DNA of 64,000 nt. Source: Alcaligenes faecalis (GTDB lineage: Bacteria; Pseudomonadota; Gammaproteobacteria; Burkholderiales; Burkholderiaceae_B). Below the pieces are notes generated by a model. It had not been told where the DNA came from. It searched no databases and saw only the letters and a list, made by a program, of their open reading frames with translations. This document shows, piece by piece, positions 54,266 through 63,740 of this stretch (position 1 is its first letter; each line of letters starts with the position of its first letter). The position numbers and the translations under genes were made by a program. The stretch covers positions 2,848,295-2,912,294 of the forward strand of contig NZ_CP168006.1 in assembly GCF_041521385.1 (NCBI RefSeq), read 5' to 3'.

Positions 54266-56041
54266 TCAGTCCATCAGCGAGATGGCGGTGGGGGCGTCAA
54301 TACCCGCTTCGGCCAGGGACTCGAATTCCGTCACATTGTGCAATTCGGTGCCCATGGCAATGTTGGTGACGCGCTCCAGGATCAGTTCGATCACAACCGG
54401 CACGCTGAACTCTTTCATCCATGCACGAGCCTGTTCAATGGCCGGCTGGATGTCTTCGGGGTTGTGTACACGGATGGCCTTGCAACCCAGACCTTCCACC
54501 ACGGTGATGTGATCCACACCATAACCTTCGGTTTCAGGGGCGTTGATGTTGTCAAAGGCCAGTTGTACACAATAGTCCATCTCGAAGCCACGCTGTGCCT
54601 GACGGATCAGACCCAGGTAGGCGTTGTTGACCAGAATATGGATGTAAGGCAGCTTGAATTGCGCGCCTACGGCCAGCTCTTCAATCATGAACTGGAAGTC
54701 GTAGTCGCCCGAAATGGCCACCACTTCACGACCTGGGTCAGCGGCAACCACGCCCAGTGCGGCGGGAATGGTCCAGCCCAATGGGCCTGCCTGACCGCAA
54801 TTGATCCAGTGACGTGGCTTGTATACGTGCAGGAACTGGGCAGCAGCAATTTGCGACAGACCAATGGTGCTGACGTAGGTGGTGGAAGGGCCAAAGGCGC
54901 GGTTCATCTCTTCGTACACGCGCTGAGGCTTCAAGGGCACGTTGTCAAAGCTGGTCTTGCGCTGCAAGGTGGCCTTGCGTTTCTGGCAGTCGGCAACCCA
55001 GACGGCACGGTCGCGCAGCTTGCCGGCGGCCTTGTATTCTTTGGCCACTTCAATGAACAGCTTCAGTGCAGCGCCAGCGTCCGAGGCAATGCCCAGATCC
55101 GGGCCAAACACGCGACCGATCTGTGTGGGTTCGATATCCACGTGCACGAATTTGCGACCTTCGGTGTACACATCCACGGAGCCGGTGTGGCGGTTGGCCC
55201 AGCGGTTACCAATACCGAATACAAAGTCCGATGCCAGCAAGGTCTGGTTGCCGTAGCGGTGCGAGGTTTGCAGGCCGACCATGCCAGCCATCAATGGGTG
55301 ATCATCGGCCACGGTGCCCCAGCCCATCAGGGTTGGGACGACGGGCACGTTGACCAGCTCGGCAAACTCTTGCAGCAGCTCGGACGCGTTGGCGTTGATC
55401 ACGCCACCGCCGGAGACGATCAGCGGACGCTCCGATGCGTTCAGCAGTTCGATGGCTTTTTCAGCCTGGGCGCGAGTGGCGCTTGGCTTGTAGGCTTCCA
55501 GTGGCGAGTAGGTATCCAGATCGAATTCGATCTCGGCCATTTGTACGTCGATAGGCATATCGATCAGTACGGGACCGGGGCGGCCAGAGCGCATGAGGTG
55601 GAAAGCCTGTTGAAACACGCGCGGGATCAGATCGGGTTCGCGAACGGTTACGGCCCATTTGGTTACAGGCTTGGCAATGGATTCAATATCCACGGCCTGG
55701 AAGTCTTCCTTGTACAGACGCGAGCGGGGAGCCTGGCCGGTAATGCACAGAATGGGGATCGAGTCAGCCGATGCGGAGTACAGGCCGGTGATCATGTCTG
55801 TGCCAGCGGGGCCGGAAGTGCCAATGCACACGCCGATATTGCCGGGATTGGCACGGGTAAAACCTTCGGCCATGTGGGAAGCGCCTTCCACGTGGCGGGC
55901 GAGAATGTGATCAAAGCCGCCTTCTTTGCGCAGGGCAGAGTAGAAGGGGTTGATGGCGGCGCCGGGCACGCCAAATACGGTGCTCACGCCTTCTTTACGT
56001 AAAATTGCGGCGGCGGCGTCCACTGCTCTCATTCGAGCCAT
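54266..56041 (-). CDS. gcl: Glyoxylate carboligase Gcl
   Basis: Gcl condenses two glyoxylates into tartronate semialdehyde and CO2 using thiamine diphosphate. The 591 residues show the ThDP-enzyme architecture: the N-terminal pyrimidine domain ([20 protein letters not shown], with Val in place of the usual catalytic Glu), a central domain ([22 protein letters not shown]), and the ThDP-binding [31 protein letters not shown] region. It starts the gcl-hyi-glxR operon. A LysR gene diverges from it. Confidence 0.97.
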   Translation of the reverse strand: MARMRAVDAAAAILRKEGVSTVFGVPGAAINPFYSALRKEGGFDHILARHVEGASHMAEGFTRANPGNIGVCIGTSGPAGTDMITGLYSASADSIPILCITGQAPRSRLYKEDFQAVDIESIAKPVTKWAVTVREPDLIPRVFQQAFHLMRSGRPGPVLIDMPIDVQMAEIEFDLDTYSPLEAYKPSATRAQAEKAIELLNASERPLIVSGGGVINANASELLQEFAELVNVPVVPTLMGWGTVADDHPLMAGMVGLQTSHRYGNQTLLASDFVFGIGNRWANRHTGSVDVYTEGRKFVHVDIEPTQIGRVFGPDLGIASDAGAALKLFIEVAKEYKAAGKLRDRAVWVADCQKRKATLQRKTSFDNVPLKPQRVYEEMNRAFGPSTTYVSTIGLSQIAAAQFLHVYKPRHWINCGQAGPLGWTIPAALGVVAADPGREVVAISGDYDFQFMIEELAVGAQFKLPYIHILVNNAYLGLIRQAQRGFEMDYCVQLAFDNINAPETEGYGVDHITVVEGLGCKAIRVHNPEDIQPAIEQARAWMKEFSVPVVIELILERVTNIAMGTELHNVTEFESLAEAGIDAPTAISLMD

Positions 56042-56079
56042 TGATATCTCCTAGATCATCGTTTGACGAAATTCACAAC

Positions 56080-56136
56080 TCGATAGTAAGGAGTGATAGC
56101 CCTGCCTAGAAATGGTGGTACGATTGTTTCTATCGA
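56080..56136. promoter_or_regulatory. Inverted TCGATAG/CTATCGA pair between gcl and LysR genes
   Basis: TCGATAG at 56080-56086 and CTATCGA at 56130-56136 are exact inverted copies 50 bp apart in the 110-bp divergent promoter; the second lies in the palindrome TATCGATA. They could be LysR regulatory and activation sites. Confidence 0.45.
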
Positions 56137-56151
56137 TACTTGGAGTATTGA

Positions 56152-57069
56152 ATGAGCCGTTATACCGAAATTAGAAGTTTTGCGCTGGTCGCGGAAAAAG
56201 GCAGTTTTGCGGCTGCTTCCGTGGTCGAAGGAGTCACCCCTGTGGTCATGGGCCGCCGCCTGGACGCGCTGGAGCAGCGCCTGGGTGTGCGCTTGATGCA
56301 CCGATCGACTCGCGGGTTGACATTGACCGATCTGGGCGAGCAGTTTCTGGAGCAGTGCAAACAAATTCTGAAGGACTTTGAGGAGGCCGAAGCCAGTATC
56401 AGCGCCCAGCGTAAAGTGGTGCGCGGACACCTGGTGGTATCGGCTCCAGCGGCTTTTGGGCGTCGTCATGTGGCACCCCATGCCTTGTCCTTTAAAAAAC
56501 GGTATCCCGAGTTGAAACTGTCTTTCAACTTCACCGACAGCGTGGTGGATCTGGTGCGCGAGGGCTATGACATGGCCTTGCGGATTGGCGAGGTTACGGA
56601 CCCCAACTATGTGGCGGTGCGCCTGTATCCGAACCGGCGTGTGGTGTGTGGTACGCCTGAGTATTTTGAGCGTCACGGTGTGCCGCGTGTGCCTGAAGAT
56701 CTGGCGCGTCATAATTGCTTGGCCTTCAACTTGCAGGGCGGGCAGCAACGCGGCTGGACCTTCTTGCGTGATGGTCGGCCCTTGGCGGTGCGGGTCGATG
56801 GTGATCTGGATTGCAATGACGGTGAATTGCTTTTTAACTGGGTCAAGCAAGGCTGGGGGATCGGTTGGCGTTCCACCTGGGAAATTCAACCAGAGCTCAA
56901 GCGGGGCGAGCTGGTGACGGTGCTCAACGAGTTCGAGATTCCCAGCTACGACATCCAGGCGGTGTATCAGCAGCAACGCTATTTACCGGCCAAGGTGCGG
57001 CGCTTTATTGATTATTTGCGCGCCATCTACAACACGCCGGGCTATTGGGATGGTGAGGTGCAGTTTTAA
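56152..57069 (+). CDS. LysR-family regulator of the gcl operon
   Basis: The 305-residue LysR protein has an N-terminal winged helix (IRSFALVAEKGSFAAASVVEG then VVMGRRLDALEQRLGVRL) and an effector domain. It is divergent from gcl, so regulation of glyoxylate use is the likely role. It is followed by a terminator. Confidence 0.92.
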   Translation: MSRYTEIRSFALVAEKGSFAAASVVEGVTPVVMGRRLDALEQRLGVRLMHRSTRGLTLTDLGEQFLEQCKQILKDFEEAEASISAQRKVVRGHLVVSAPAAFGRRHVAPHALSFKKRYPELKLSFNFTDSVVDLVREGYDMALRIGEVTDPNYVAVRLYPNRRVVCGTPEYFERHGVPRVPEDLARHNCLAFNLQGGQQRGWTFLRDGRPLAVRVDGDLDCNDGELLFNWVKQGWGIGWRSTWEIQPELKRGELVTVLNEFEIPSYDIQAVYQQQRYLPAKVRRFIDYLRAIYNTPGYWDGEVQF

Positions 57070-57150
57070 GCTTTCTGTACGCCTTATTGAGAAAGAACCG
57101 CTTTAAAGGCGCGGCTTCCAAAAGCAGGGCATTGATCCAGGTTTTGGAGG

Positions 57151-57176
57151 AGCCGCTCACAAAAGCGGTTTTTTTA
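57151..57176 (+). terminator. Terminator of the gcl regulator
   Basis: AGCCGCT and AGCGGTT form a short stem (one G-T pair) followed by T-run on the plus strand. Confidence 0.65.
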
Positions 57177-57189
57177 TGCGGCTGACTAC

Positions 57190-58065
57190 TTAGAAATGCC
57201 ATTCCACCTGTACCGTGGGTGCGCTGGTTTTGATGCCAGGCTTCAGGCTGCCGTCTGCTTTGTAGCGGTTGCCGAACTTGTTGTGCCAGTACTCGTAGCC
57301 AATCCCCACCCATAGGGTGTTTTTCTTGTCGAAGGCCACTTTCCCTACGTCGGCCATCAGAGAGGTGCGGACCAGGACTTCAGACTTGGTGCTGATGCCT
57401 GCATAGTCGTCACCCTTGGGGCCAACGAAGTTGGCAAAGCCCTGGAACTTCAATGGCACCGAACCCACATCGAAGGGTAGGTTCCAGTTCAGGCTGGCCA
57501 AAAACTGGGTATCGAAAGAGCGGCGGCTGTCGGGGCAGGCGGGCGCGCCCAAGCCACAGTGGTTCCACTCTTTACCCACCATCAGGCTCAGGTCCACAAA
57601 GCCGCGGGGGACATCAAATTTGAAGGTCGGGCCCAGCACCAGCAAACGCTTGCGTGGTGCAAAGGCGGTGTTCTTGGTGTTCAGGTCAAAGCCGGCTGTA
57701 ATGGCCACATCCTTTACTGGGCCAAAGCCCAGATCCTTGTCGAATACCTTGCCCATGGAGAGCTGGTGACGATAGGTGGCGTAGAACTCGGTAGCGCCAT
57801 TGCTGCCATTGCCGCTGGATGGATCGTAGCGATCCGATTGCAGAATATCCAGGTTAAAGAAGTTCTGTCCCAGGCTGTAGCCATTCACGTGAGTCAGGCT
57901 CAGGATGTGTTTCTGGATAGTCCGATCGTTCATCGGCTCGGTGTATTGCGTGCTGAAGCGGTAGCCTAAAAAGGTGTCGCTCCAGTCGGCTGCCAAGGCG
58001 GGGCTGGACAGCAGGGGGGCGGCCAGCAGGGCGCATGCCCAGCGAGCAGGGTGTGGGTGTTTCAT
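57190..58065 (-). CDS. Tsx-like outer-membrane nucleoside channel
   Basis: The 291-residue protein has a signal peptide (cleaved after SPALA near 25) and a beta-barrel pattern of alternating strands, with the Tsx-family start DWSDTFLGYRFSTQYTEP and end TVQVEWHF with terminal aromatic residue. Tsx porins pass nucleosides and related compounds. It stands beside the NCS2 purine permease, suggesting outer-membrane uptake for the same pathway. The family call is good; the exact substrate is inferred. Confidence 0.82.
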   Translation of the reverse strand: MKHPHPARWACALLAAPLLSSPALAADWSDTFLGYRFSTQYTEPMNDRTIQKHILSLTHVNGYSLGQNFFNLDILQSDRYDPSSGNGSNGATEFYATYRHQLSMGKVFDKDLGFGPVKDVAITAGFDLNTKNTAFAPRKRLLVLGPTFKFDVPRGFVDLSLMVGKEWNHCGLGAPACPDSRRSFDTQFLASLNWNLPFDVGSVPLKFQGFANFVGPKGDDYAGISTKSEVLVRTSLMADVGKVAFDKKNTLWVGIGYEYWHNKFGNRYKADGSLKPGIKTSAPTVQVEWHF

Positions 58066-58217
58066 GGTGTCTCCTCTTTGAGTGGGCGCAAACAGGTCCC
58101 TGGGATCTGGTGTCCCTTATGGCCTGCGGCTTTAGTTTTCTGTGTGTGGGTACTACTGACCTTGCTTAGATTAATTATGGGCAGTCGATACTTTTATGAG
58201 GGTACTGCAGAAATTTA

Positions 58218-58249
58218 AATGGCCGCCCGTTTCAGGCTGGGCGGCCATT
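58218..58249 (-). terminator. Terminator of the purine permease gene
   Basis: AATGGCCGCCC and GGGCGGCCATT form an 11-bp stem, 10-nt loop, followed on the minus strand by an AT-rich tail. It is 12 bp after the permease stop. Confidence 0.75.
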
Positions 58250-58260
58250 CCAAAAGGGGA

Positions 58261-59745
58261 TTAGCCGTTTTGTGAGGCCAGGTGATTGCCGCTGTCTTCA
58301 GTCGCTTTCTGAGCGGTGGCCTGTTTGCGGGCCTGGGTAGCAGCGGTGGATTCAACGGTGTGACCTTGATCGGCGTACTTTTCCATGCCGTTGAAAAACA
58401 GGTTCAGCAAGATAGCGGATACAGCGGCGAGAAGGATTCCGCTATGCAACAAGGGAGCTAGCGCGGATGGCATCTTGTCCAGCAAGTGCTCGGCCACCAG
58501 GGGGATCATGCCAAAACCCAGGCTGATGGCCACGATGTAGGGGTTGTAAGGGTTACGGTTCAGGTTGGCCGACATCAGGATCTTGATGCCGGTAGCGGCC
58601 ACCATGCCAAACATCACAATGCCTGCACCGCCCAGCACATAGTTGGGGATGGACGCTACGATGAAAGCCATCTTGGGGAACAGACCCAGCATAATCAGGA
58701 AGGCGCCACCCATGACACATACCCAGCGGCTGCGTACACCGGTTACGCTGACCAGCCCCACGTTCTGTGAGAAAGAGCTGTGTGGGAAGGTGTTCATGAT
58801 GCCGCCGACCAGGGTGCCCAGGCCGTCGGTGCGCAAACCACGTACCAGTGCTTCACGGTCAGTCGGACGGCCGCAGATGGAGCCCAATGCCAGGAACATG
58901 CCCAGCGATTCAACCATGATCACCACCATGATCAGAGACAGCACAGCGGCTGCACCCAGCAAAGCCCAGCTAAAGGTGGGTACACCAAAGTGAAACGGGG
59001 TGACGACAGCAAACCAACTGGTCTGCTCCAGACCTTCAAAGGTGATGCGACCCATGGCCAAAGAGACGAAAAAACCGACCAGCAGGCCAATCAGCACCGC
59101 CACGTTTGCCAGGAACCCACGGGCAAACTTGGTGATCAGCAGGATGACGGTCAGCACCATCAGAGCGATGCCCAGGTTCTCCAGCGAACCGTATTCGGGG
59201 TTGGGCATGGAGATGCCGGTAGCTGGATCCGTGATGGTTGGAGCGCCGCCGCCAATCCAGTTCAGACCCACTCGCATCAGCGTGACGCCAATCACGGTAA
59301 TGATGATGCCGGTCACGACCGGGGGGAACAAACCCATCAGACGGCTAAATACCGGGGCAATCAGAATACTGAAGATACCGGCCAGAATGGTGGCGCCAAA
59401 AATACCGGGCAGGCCCAGTTGCGGGTCCAGGCCAATGGCGATCATGGGGCTGACCGCAGCAAAGGACACGCCCATCATGACGGGCAGTTTGATACCGAAC
59501 ATACCCAGGCCGCGAGCCTGAATGATGGTAATCAGGCCACAGCACAATAGGTCGGCATTAATCAGGAATGCGATCTGTTCTTTGGACAGGCCCAAGGCGG
59601 CGCCAATGATCAGGGGGACCGCAACGGCGCCCGCGTACATCACCATGACGTGCTGCAAACCAAGGGTTGCCAGGCGCCCCGTTGGTAGGCGTTCGTCTAC
59701 ACCGTCGCAAGCAGCAGGTGTGGACACTTCTGGGTTGGCGGACAT
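58261..59745 (-). CDS. NCS2 nucleobase:cation symporter (xanthine/urate type)
   Basis: The 494-residue protein has about 14 membrane segments and NCS2 marks: GLQHVMVMYAGAVAVPLIIG at about 29-48, the GVSFAAVSP segment, a central MVVIMVESLGMFLALG with the conserved Glu, and the NCS2 motif with SFSQNVGLVSVTGV. Members import xanthine, uric acid or uracil with a cation. Neighbouring allA, uraD and gcl genes favour xanthine or urate. It has its own promoter region. Confidence 0.9.
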   Translation of the reverse strand: MSANPEVSTPAACDGVDERLPTGRLATLGLQHVMVMYAGAVAVPLIIGAALGLSKEQIAFLINADLLCCGLITIIQARGLGMFGIKLPVMMGVSFAAVSPMIAIGLDPQLGLPGIFGATILAGIFSILIAPVFSRLMGLFPPVVTGIIITVIGVTLMRVGLNWIGGGAPTITDPATGISMPNPEYGSLENLGIALMVLTVILLITKFARGFLANVAVLIGLLVGFFVSLAMGRITFEGLEQTSWFAVVTPFHFGVPTFSWALLGAAAVLSLIMVVIMVESLGMFLALGSICGRPTDREALVRGLRTDGLGTLVGGIMNTFPHSSFSQNVGLVSVTGVRSRWVCVMGGAFLIMLGLFPKMAFIVASIPNYVLGGAGIVMFGMVAATGIKILMSANLNRNPYNPYIVAISLGFGMIPLVAEHLLDKMPSALAPLLHSGILLAAVSAILLNLFFNGMEKYADQGHTVESTAATQARKQATAQKATEDSGNHLASQNG

Positions 59746-60078
59746 CCGGGTCTCCTTATTAATACGTTATGCGCAGCCGATGCCTGGGCCGCGTAAGCAT
59801 AAAGTTATCGGATGGGCTGTATCGCTGGAAGGCAGTACGGCTTGATAAGTAGAATACGTAAAAGCGTATGGCAGGCCGATGCTGACAGGGAGGAAAGGAG
59901 ATAAGCCCGGTACATGGGGCTTGTGTTCAGGCCTGGGCTTAGCAGATTCCTGCTTTTTTCATGCGTTTTTCAGTGCTAGGGGTATTGCCCACCTAGCTCA
60001 TCCTGAAAATCTATGTTAATTGCCTCCAAACTACCTTTTTGTTCAGATCTGAAGGACTGCCAAGTATCTGATAGGTAT
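59746..60078. promoter_or_regulatory. Promoter region of the NCS2 permease with a GCGTAT-type repeat
   Basis: ATACG (59854-59858) and CGTAT (59865-59869) form an inverted pair about 110 bp upstream of the permease start. The same half-site appears, in opposite order, in the perfect LysR-type repeat upstream of uraD. No gene was seen. Confidence 0.4.
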
Positions 60079-60106
60079 AAAAAAAGCGGCTACCGGGCCG
60101 CTTTTT
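60079..60106 (-). terminator. Terminator of the uraD-allA-aldolase-tautomerase group
   Basis: AAAAAGCGGC and GCCGCTTTTT form a 10-bp stem with six-base loop, flanked by T-run on the minus strand. It is 12 bp after the tautomerase stop. Confidence 0.9.
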
Positions 60107-60118
60107 CATGGGTCTGAT

Positions 60119-60304
60119 TTACTTGTCCGACCACAGGACACCGGCCGTGGCCCAGTTGTCGCGTTTGATGTCGGTAAAGACCACATCAACCGCCTCCGGG
60201 CTACAGCCAAGCACGCGACAGGCTTCGTTGGTCAGGGCCTGAGCAAGCTCACGTTTGATTTCCACGGGACGGCCGTCGAATAGTTGTACGTTAATAGAAG
60301 GCAT
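60119..60304 (-). CDS. 4-oxalocrotonate tautomerase-family protein
   Basis: The 61-residue product has the length and start of the tautomerase superfamily, with catalytic Pro after the initiator Met (MPSINVQLFDGRPVEIKREL). The C-terminal segment (VVFTDIKRDNWATAGVLWSDK) matches 4-OT-like hexamer proteins. Substrate unknown. It is the last gene of the aldolase-allA unit, 27 bp from the aldolase, so a link to ureide or hydroxyacid metabolism is only by context. Confidence 0.85.
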   Translation of the reverse strand: MPSINVQLFDGRPVEIKRELAQALTNEACRVLGCSPEAVDVVFTDIKRDNWATAGVLWSDK

Positions 60305-60331
60305 AAAAGCTCCGTAGGGGTGGAAAAGGTG

Positions 60332-61123
60332 TTAGCGGCAGAAATCCGGTTCGCTCTGATGGATCTTGCGCAACAAGGCTGGCCATTCTAACAAGCCTTC
60401 TGGTTCGTCCCCTGGTAAAAGCTGACGATGTGTCAAATCCAGCACATCCGTTGGGGGCAGGTGCAGTTGCGGGCTGGCCGCCATGGCCGAGAGCTGAATG
60501 CGGCAGGCGCGCTCCAAGGTATCCATCAGCACATAGGCTTCGGCCACGGTACGACCACAGGTCAGAGCACCGTGATTGCGCAGGAGCAGTGCGGGGTGGT
60601 CGCCTAAGTGCTGGAGCAGGGCTTGCTGCTCGTCGGATGGAAAGGCCAGACCGGCATAGTCGTGATAGCCAATATCCTGCCAGAAACGCATGGCGTGTTG
60701 CGATAGAGGCAGCAATCCACAGGACAGGGCCGAGACCGCCATTGAGGCATCAGTATGTAAGTGGATGACACAGTGCGCATCCGCTCGGGCGCGGTGAACA
60801 GCGCCGTGAATGGCAAAACCGCTAGGGTTGGCACGACGGCCTGTGCCGTCCACGACCTGGCCCTGGGTATCAATCAAGAGCAGATTGGACGCGCAGATTT
60901 CATCAAAGCGCAAACCAAAGGGATTGATCAGGAAAATGTCGTCGTGGCCGGGCAGGCGCAGGGAAATATGAGTGTAGATGATATCGTCCCAGCCCTGACG
61001 GGCCGCCAGCCGGTAGGCAGCGGCCAGATTGACGCGGGCGCGCCAGTGTTCGGGATCAATATCTGCCGGACGATGGGCGTAAATGGCCGCTATATCCGGC
61101 GTGATAGGACAGGACTGGCTCAC
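60332..61123 (-). CDS. Class II aldolase/adducin family protein in the allA operon
   Basis: The 263-residue protein begins at a GTG that overlaps the allA stop (GTGA). It has the AraD/FucA-type metal histidines in IHLHTDASMAVSAL at about 119-132 and LLRNHGALTCGR at about 179-190, and the TSGSLS-like start DIIYTHISLRLPG of the family. A second, different class II aldolase lies at 18.4 kb. Its role in a purine-breakdown operon is not known; it may act on a hydroxyacid or aldehyde made from ureidoglycolate. Confidence 0.88.
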   Translation of the reverse strand: MSQSCPITPDIAAIYAHRPADIDPEHWRARVNLAAAYRLAARQGWDDIIYTHISLRLPGHDDIFLINPFGLRFDEICASNLLLIDTQGQVVDGTGRRANPSGFAIHGAVHRARADAHCVIHLHTDASMAVSALSCGLLPLSQHAMRFWQDIGYHDYAGLAFPSDEQQALLQHLGDHPALLLRNHGALTCGRTVAEAYVLMDTLERACRIQLSAMAASPQLHLPPTDVLDLTHRQLLPGDEPEGLLEWPALLRKIHQSEPDFCR

Positions 61124-61632
61124 GCTGCGGTGGTTTCCAGTTCCGCAATGATGGCTTTTTCTTCCAACTGGATCACGTCGCAGTTGTCGCCGGGGCCTTT
61201 GCGGTCAATCACGATGAAGTCGACCACTTGATTCAAGGCCATCAAGGGGTGGTGCCAAACGCCGGTTGCGTAGTTCACGCCCTGGTCGCCACGAGCCAGG
61301 AACAGGCGCAGATCGCTTGCCTTGGGCGTCGGGCCAGCGGGGGCCACAATGACCAGATAGGGTTGGCCGGACTGGGGAATGAAGGCCTGGCTACCTTTGG
61401 GATGACGCTCCATCATTTCCACGGTAAAGGGCAGGGTGCGCGGCTGACCACGGAAAATGGACACAATGGCGTGACCGTCTGCGCCCGGCTCGATCTTGGC
61501 CAGATCGTGGTAGCGCTCGGTGTTGCCTTCATTGATGGTGAAGTGCTCAACCGTGTCACAGGCCTCAATGACATCACCAAAAGGGGTGAAGGCTTCGGCT
61601 GTCAGGGTTTCCAACTTCAATGTGATTGTCAT
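61120..61632 (-). CDS. allA: Ureidoglycolate lyase AllA
   Basis: AllA cleaves ureidoglycolate to glyoxylate and urea. The ATG at 61632 (MTITLKLETLTAEAF) gives 170 residues, the family size; a frame to 61686 is rejected. Family motifs include FTPFGDVIE, MMERHPKGSQAFIP (cupin-like) and GVWHHPLMAL with the two His. It overlaps the downstream aldolase (GTGA). Its glyoxylate product would feed gcl. Confidence 0.95.
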   Translation of the reverse strand: MTITLKLETLTAEAFTPFGDVIEACDTVEHFTINEGNTERYHDLAKIEPGADGHAIVSIFRGQPRTLPFTVEMMERHPKGSQAFIPQSGQPYLVIVAPAGPTPKASDLRLFLARGDQGVNYATGVWHHPLMALNQVVDFIVIDRKGPGDNCDVIQLEEKAIIAELETTAA

Positions 61633-61777
61633 GGCAGAGGTCCTTGATAAGGCAGATCCGCGTGGGGCTGAAAGCAGCCGCGCCACGCAAGGTCAGAGCA
61701 AACAAAGGGCAGCGTGACCGCATGCTGGTGCTACCCCGTGAACGGGATGGGTCAACACGACCCGGCAGGCAGCCAAA

Positions 61778-62308
61778 TCAGGCTAACAGTGCATCCAGAC
61801 GGAAACGGGCAATCTTGGCGATTTCGGTCAGGCAAGCTTGAAACTCGGTGTCAGCATCGTTGTTCAAACGGGCTTCTACTGTATCCATGATTTGGTAACG
61901 GCTCAAACCTTTGACGGCAATCACGAAGGGGAAACCGAAACGCTCACGGTACAGGCCGTTCAGGCCACGTAGACGGGCCAGTTCTTCGGCCGAGCACTGA
62001 TCCAGGCCAGCGCCACGTTGTTCGCCTGTCGATGCGGCGGTCAGTGTCCCTTGCTCGGCTTCCTTGCCAGCCAGCTCGGGGTGGGCACAGATCAGGTTCT
62101 TTTGTTCTTCGTGTGATGCTTCTTGGACCACTTGCACCATGCAGGCGTGCAGTTGATCCACGCTGTCAAACGGACGCTGGTTCCAGCTACGCTCCGGGAC
62201 CCAGGGGGAGTGTTCAAAAATACCTTCGAGCTTGTTCACGAATTGGCTCTGATCCAGGCTGGAGAGTTCAGTGAGCGCCTGTGTGGTGGTAAGGGTTTGA
62301 GTGGTCAT
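61778..62308 (-). CDS. uraD: OHCU decarboxylase UraD
   Basis: UraD decarboxylates 2-oxo-4-hydroxy-4-carboxy-5-ureidoimidazoline to S-allantoin in urate breakdown. The 176 residues have the catalytic HPELAGK motif (His76), the SAEELARLRGLNGLYRERFGFPFVIAVKG block in two parts, and the IAKIARFRL end. It is 146 bp upstream of allA on the same strand. A LysR gene diverges from it. Confidence 0.95.
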   Translation of the reverse strand: MTTQTLTTTQALTELSSLDQSQFVNKLEGIFEHSPWVPERSWNQRPFDSVDQLHACMVQVVQEASHEEQKNLICAHPELAGKEAEQGTLTAASTGEQRGAGLDQCSAEELARLRGLNGLYRERFGFPFVIAVKGLSRYQIMDTVEARLNNDADTEFQACLTEIAKIARFRLDALLA

Positions 62309-62514
62309 GTGTCAGTCCGATTATCTAAGCGTCAATAGTGCGAGCCGAAGCGGCTCCAGGATCAGGCCTGGGAGCCCGTGTTATCAAGGGAAGTGGGTGG
62401 GCGTTTACACGGTCTGTTTGATGTATTCAAACCCTTATAAACCACCGCCTGTGGGCTATGATTTTCTTATATGGGACCAGTTTAAGTTTTCTGTTTATAA
62501 ATAAAATAGAATTA

Positions 62515-62535
62515 GGCGTATAAATGATATACGCC
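62515..62535. promoter_or_regulatory. Perfect LysR-type inverted repeat between uraD and LysR genes
   Basis: GGCGTATA at 62515-62522 and TATACGCC at 62528-62535 are exact inverted arms around a 5-base spacer, with the T-N11-A pattern of LysR sites. It lies about 207 bp before uraD and 64 bp before the LysR ATG, where it could control both. Confidence 0.75.
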
Positions 62536-62598
62536 ATCTCGTATTGTGCATGTATGTCATTATCATGCTGGAAAAAAGCATAAGAAGGAGAGAATAAG

Positions 62599-63555
62599 AT
62601 GGCCGCCCGACGTGGGGATAACCCGCTTGATACCTATCTCTTGAGGGTATTTTGCTTACTCGTTACCGAGCGCAGCGTCTCGCGTACCGCGTTCAAAATG
62701 AACCAGTCGCAGCCTGCTATCAGTGCGGCCTTACGACGCTTGCGTGACATTATTGGTGATCCTTTGTTGGTACGCGAAAAAGGGGGCATGGTGCCCACCG
62801 AGCGTGCCATTGGCCTGCTGGCTCACGCCAAAGGTGCCTTGGCCGAGATCGACTGTATGGTCAATGCGCCAGACAGTTTTGATCCCCAGGTCAGCCGCAG
62901 TGAGTTTCATATCGGAGCGCCGGACTATCTGGCGCCTGTCTTTATTGGCGGGGTGGTCGAGCGCCTGCGCCGAGAGGCACCGGGGGCGCGTTTGAATCTG
63001 CACTCTCTGGATGCCAGCTTCGATTTCGAGCGTTCTTTGGCGGAAGGCGATCTGGATATGGTCATTGGCAACTGGCCTGAACCGCCCGATCGCATGCACC
63101 TGTCCGTGTTGCTGGAAGATCAGATTGTCTGCCTGGTAGCGGCAACACACCCCTTGGCCCGCAAGGGTTTGACCATGGACGATTACGTGCGGGCGCGTCA
63201 TGTGGTGCCGATGCCATACTCCATCAACCAACGCGGTGTCATCGATACAACCTTGACGAGCTTGCGTATTCAACGCGATGAAAGTGTGGTGGTGCAGTCC
63301 TTTTCGGCAGCACCGTATTTGCTACAGAATACAGACCTGATTTTTACGACTTCACGTCATTTCGCCGAGTTCTATTGTCGATTGTTGCCTTTGGCGATTC
63401 TGGAGGCTCCGCTGGAGTTTCCGCCCATGCGCTTTTATCAGCTTTGGCATGAACGTAACCGGCATTCGCCCAGCCATCGCTGGTTGCGGCGGCTCCTGAC
63501 CGAGTGCGGGAATCAGTTGGCCGCGACAGAACCGTTGTCGCTACCCGATTCCTGA
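62599..63555 (+). CDS. LysR-family regulator divergent from uraD
   Basis: The 318-residue LysR protein starts at an ATG with AAGGAG upstream. The winged helix is DTYLLRVFCLLVTERSVSRTAFKM and QPAISAALRRLR; the effector domain runs from about 95 (HIGAPDYLAPVFIGG). It resembles NodD/PnbR-type members. The perfect inverted repeat in the shared promoter is its probable site and uraD-allA the probable target. Confidence 0.92.
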   Translation: MAARRGDNPLDTYLLRVFCLLVTERSVSRTAFKMNQSQPAISAALRRLRDIIGDPLLVREKGGMVPTERAIGLLAHAKGALAEIDCMVNAPDSFDPQVSRSEFHIGAPDYLAPVFIGGVVERLRREAPGARLNLHSLDASFDFERSLAEGDLDMVIGNWPEPPDRMHLSVLLEDQIVCLVAATHPLARKGLTMDDYVRARHVVPMPYSINQRGVIDTTLTSLRIQRDESVVVQSFSAAPYLLQNTDLIFTTSRHFAEFYCRLLPLAILEAPLEFPPMRFYQLWHERNRHSPSHRWLRRLLTECGNQLAATEPLSLPDS

Positions 63556-63740
63556 GCCTCCAAGCCCTAAAATACTTGCTTTCGGGCCCGTGCTCGGGCA
63601 AATTAGCGAGCTGCCCCTGCCTACACAAAAGTGATACGGAACTTGACGGAAATTGTTGCATTTAAAGCGACTGGTCACGGACACAAGCCGGAAGGCAGGT
63701 TAATAATGATGTAGTTCCTAACCTTGCAGGGTGTTTTGCG

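Noticed and set aside
54149..56002. A plus-strand open frame of about 617 residues opposite gcl and hyi
   Set aside because: It mirrors the gcl coding frame, has low-complexity His/Gly/Phe content and no start signal or domain.
58195..58203. TCGATACTT before the Tsx-like gene as the same regulator site seen near gcl
   Set aside because: A single nine-base match is too short to separate from chance.
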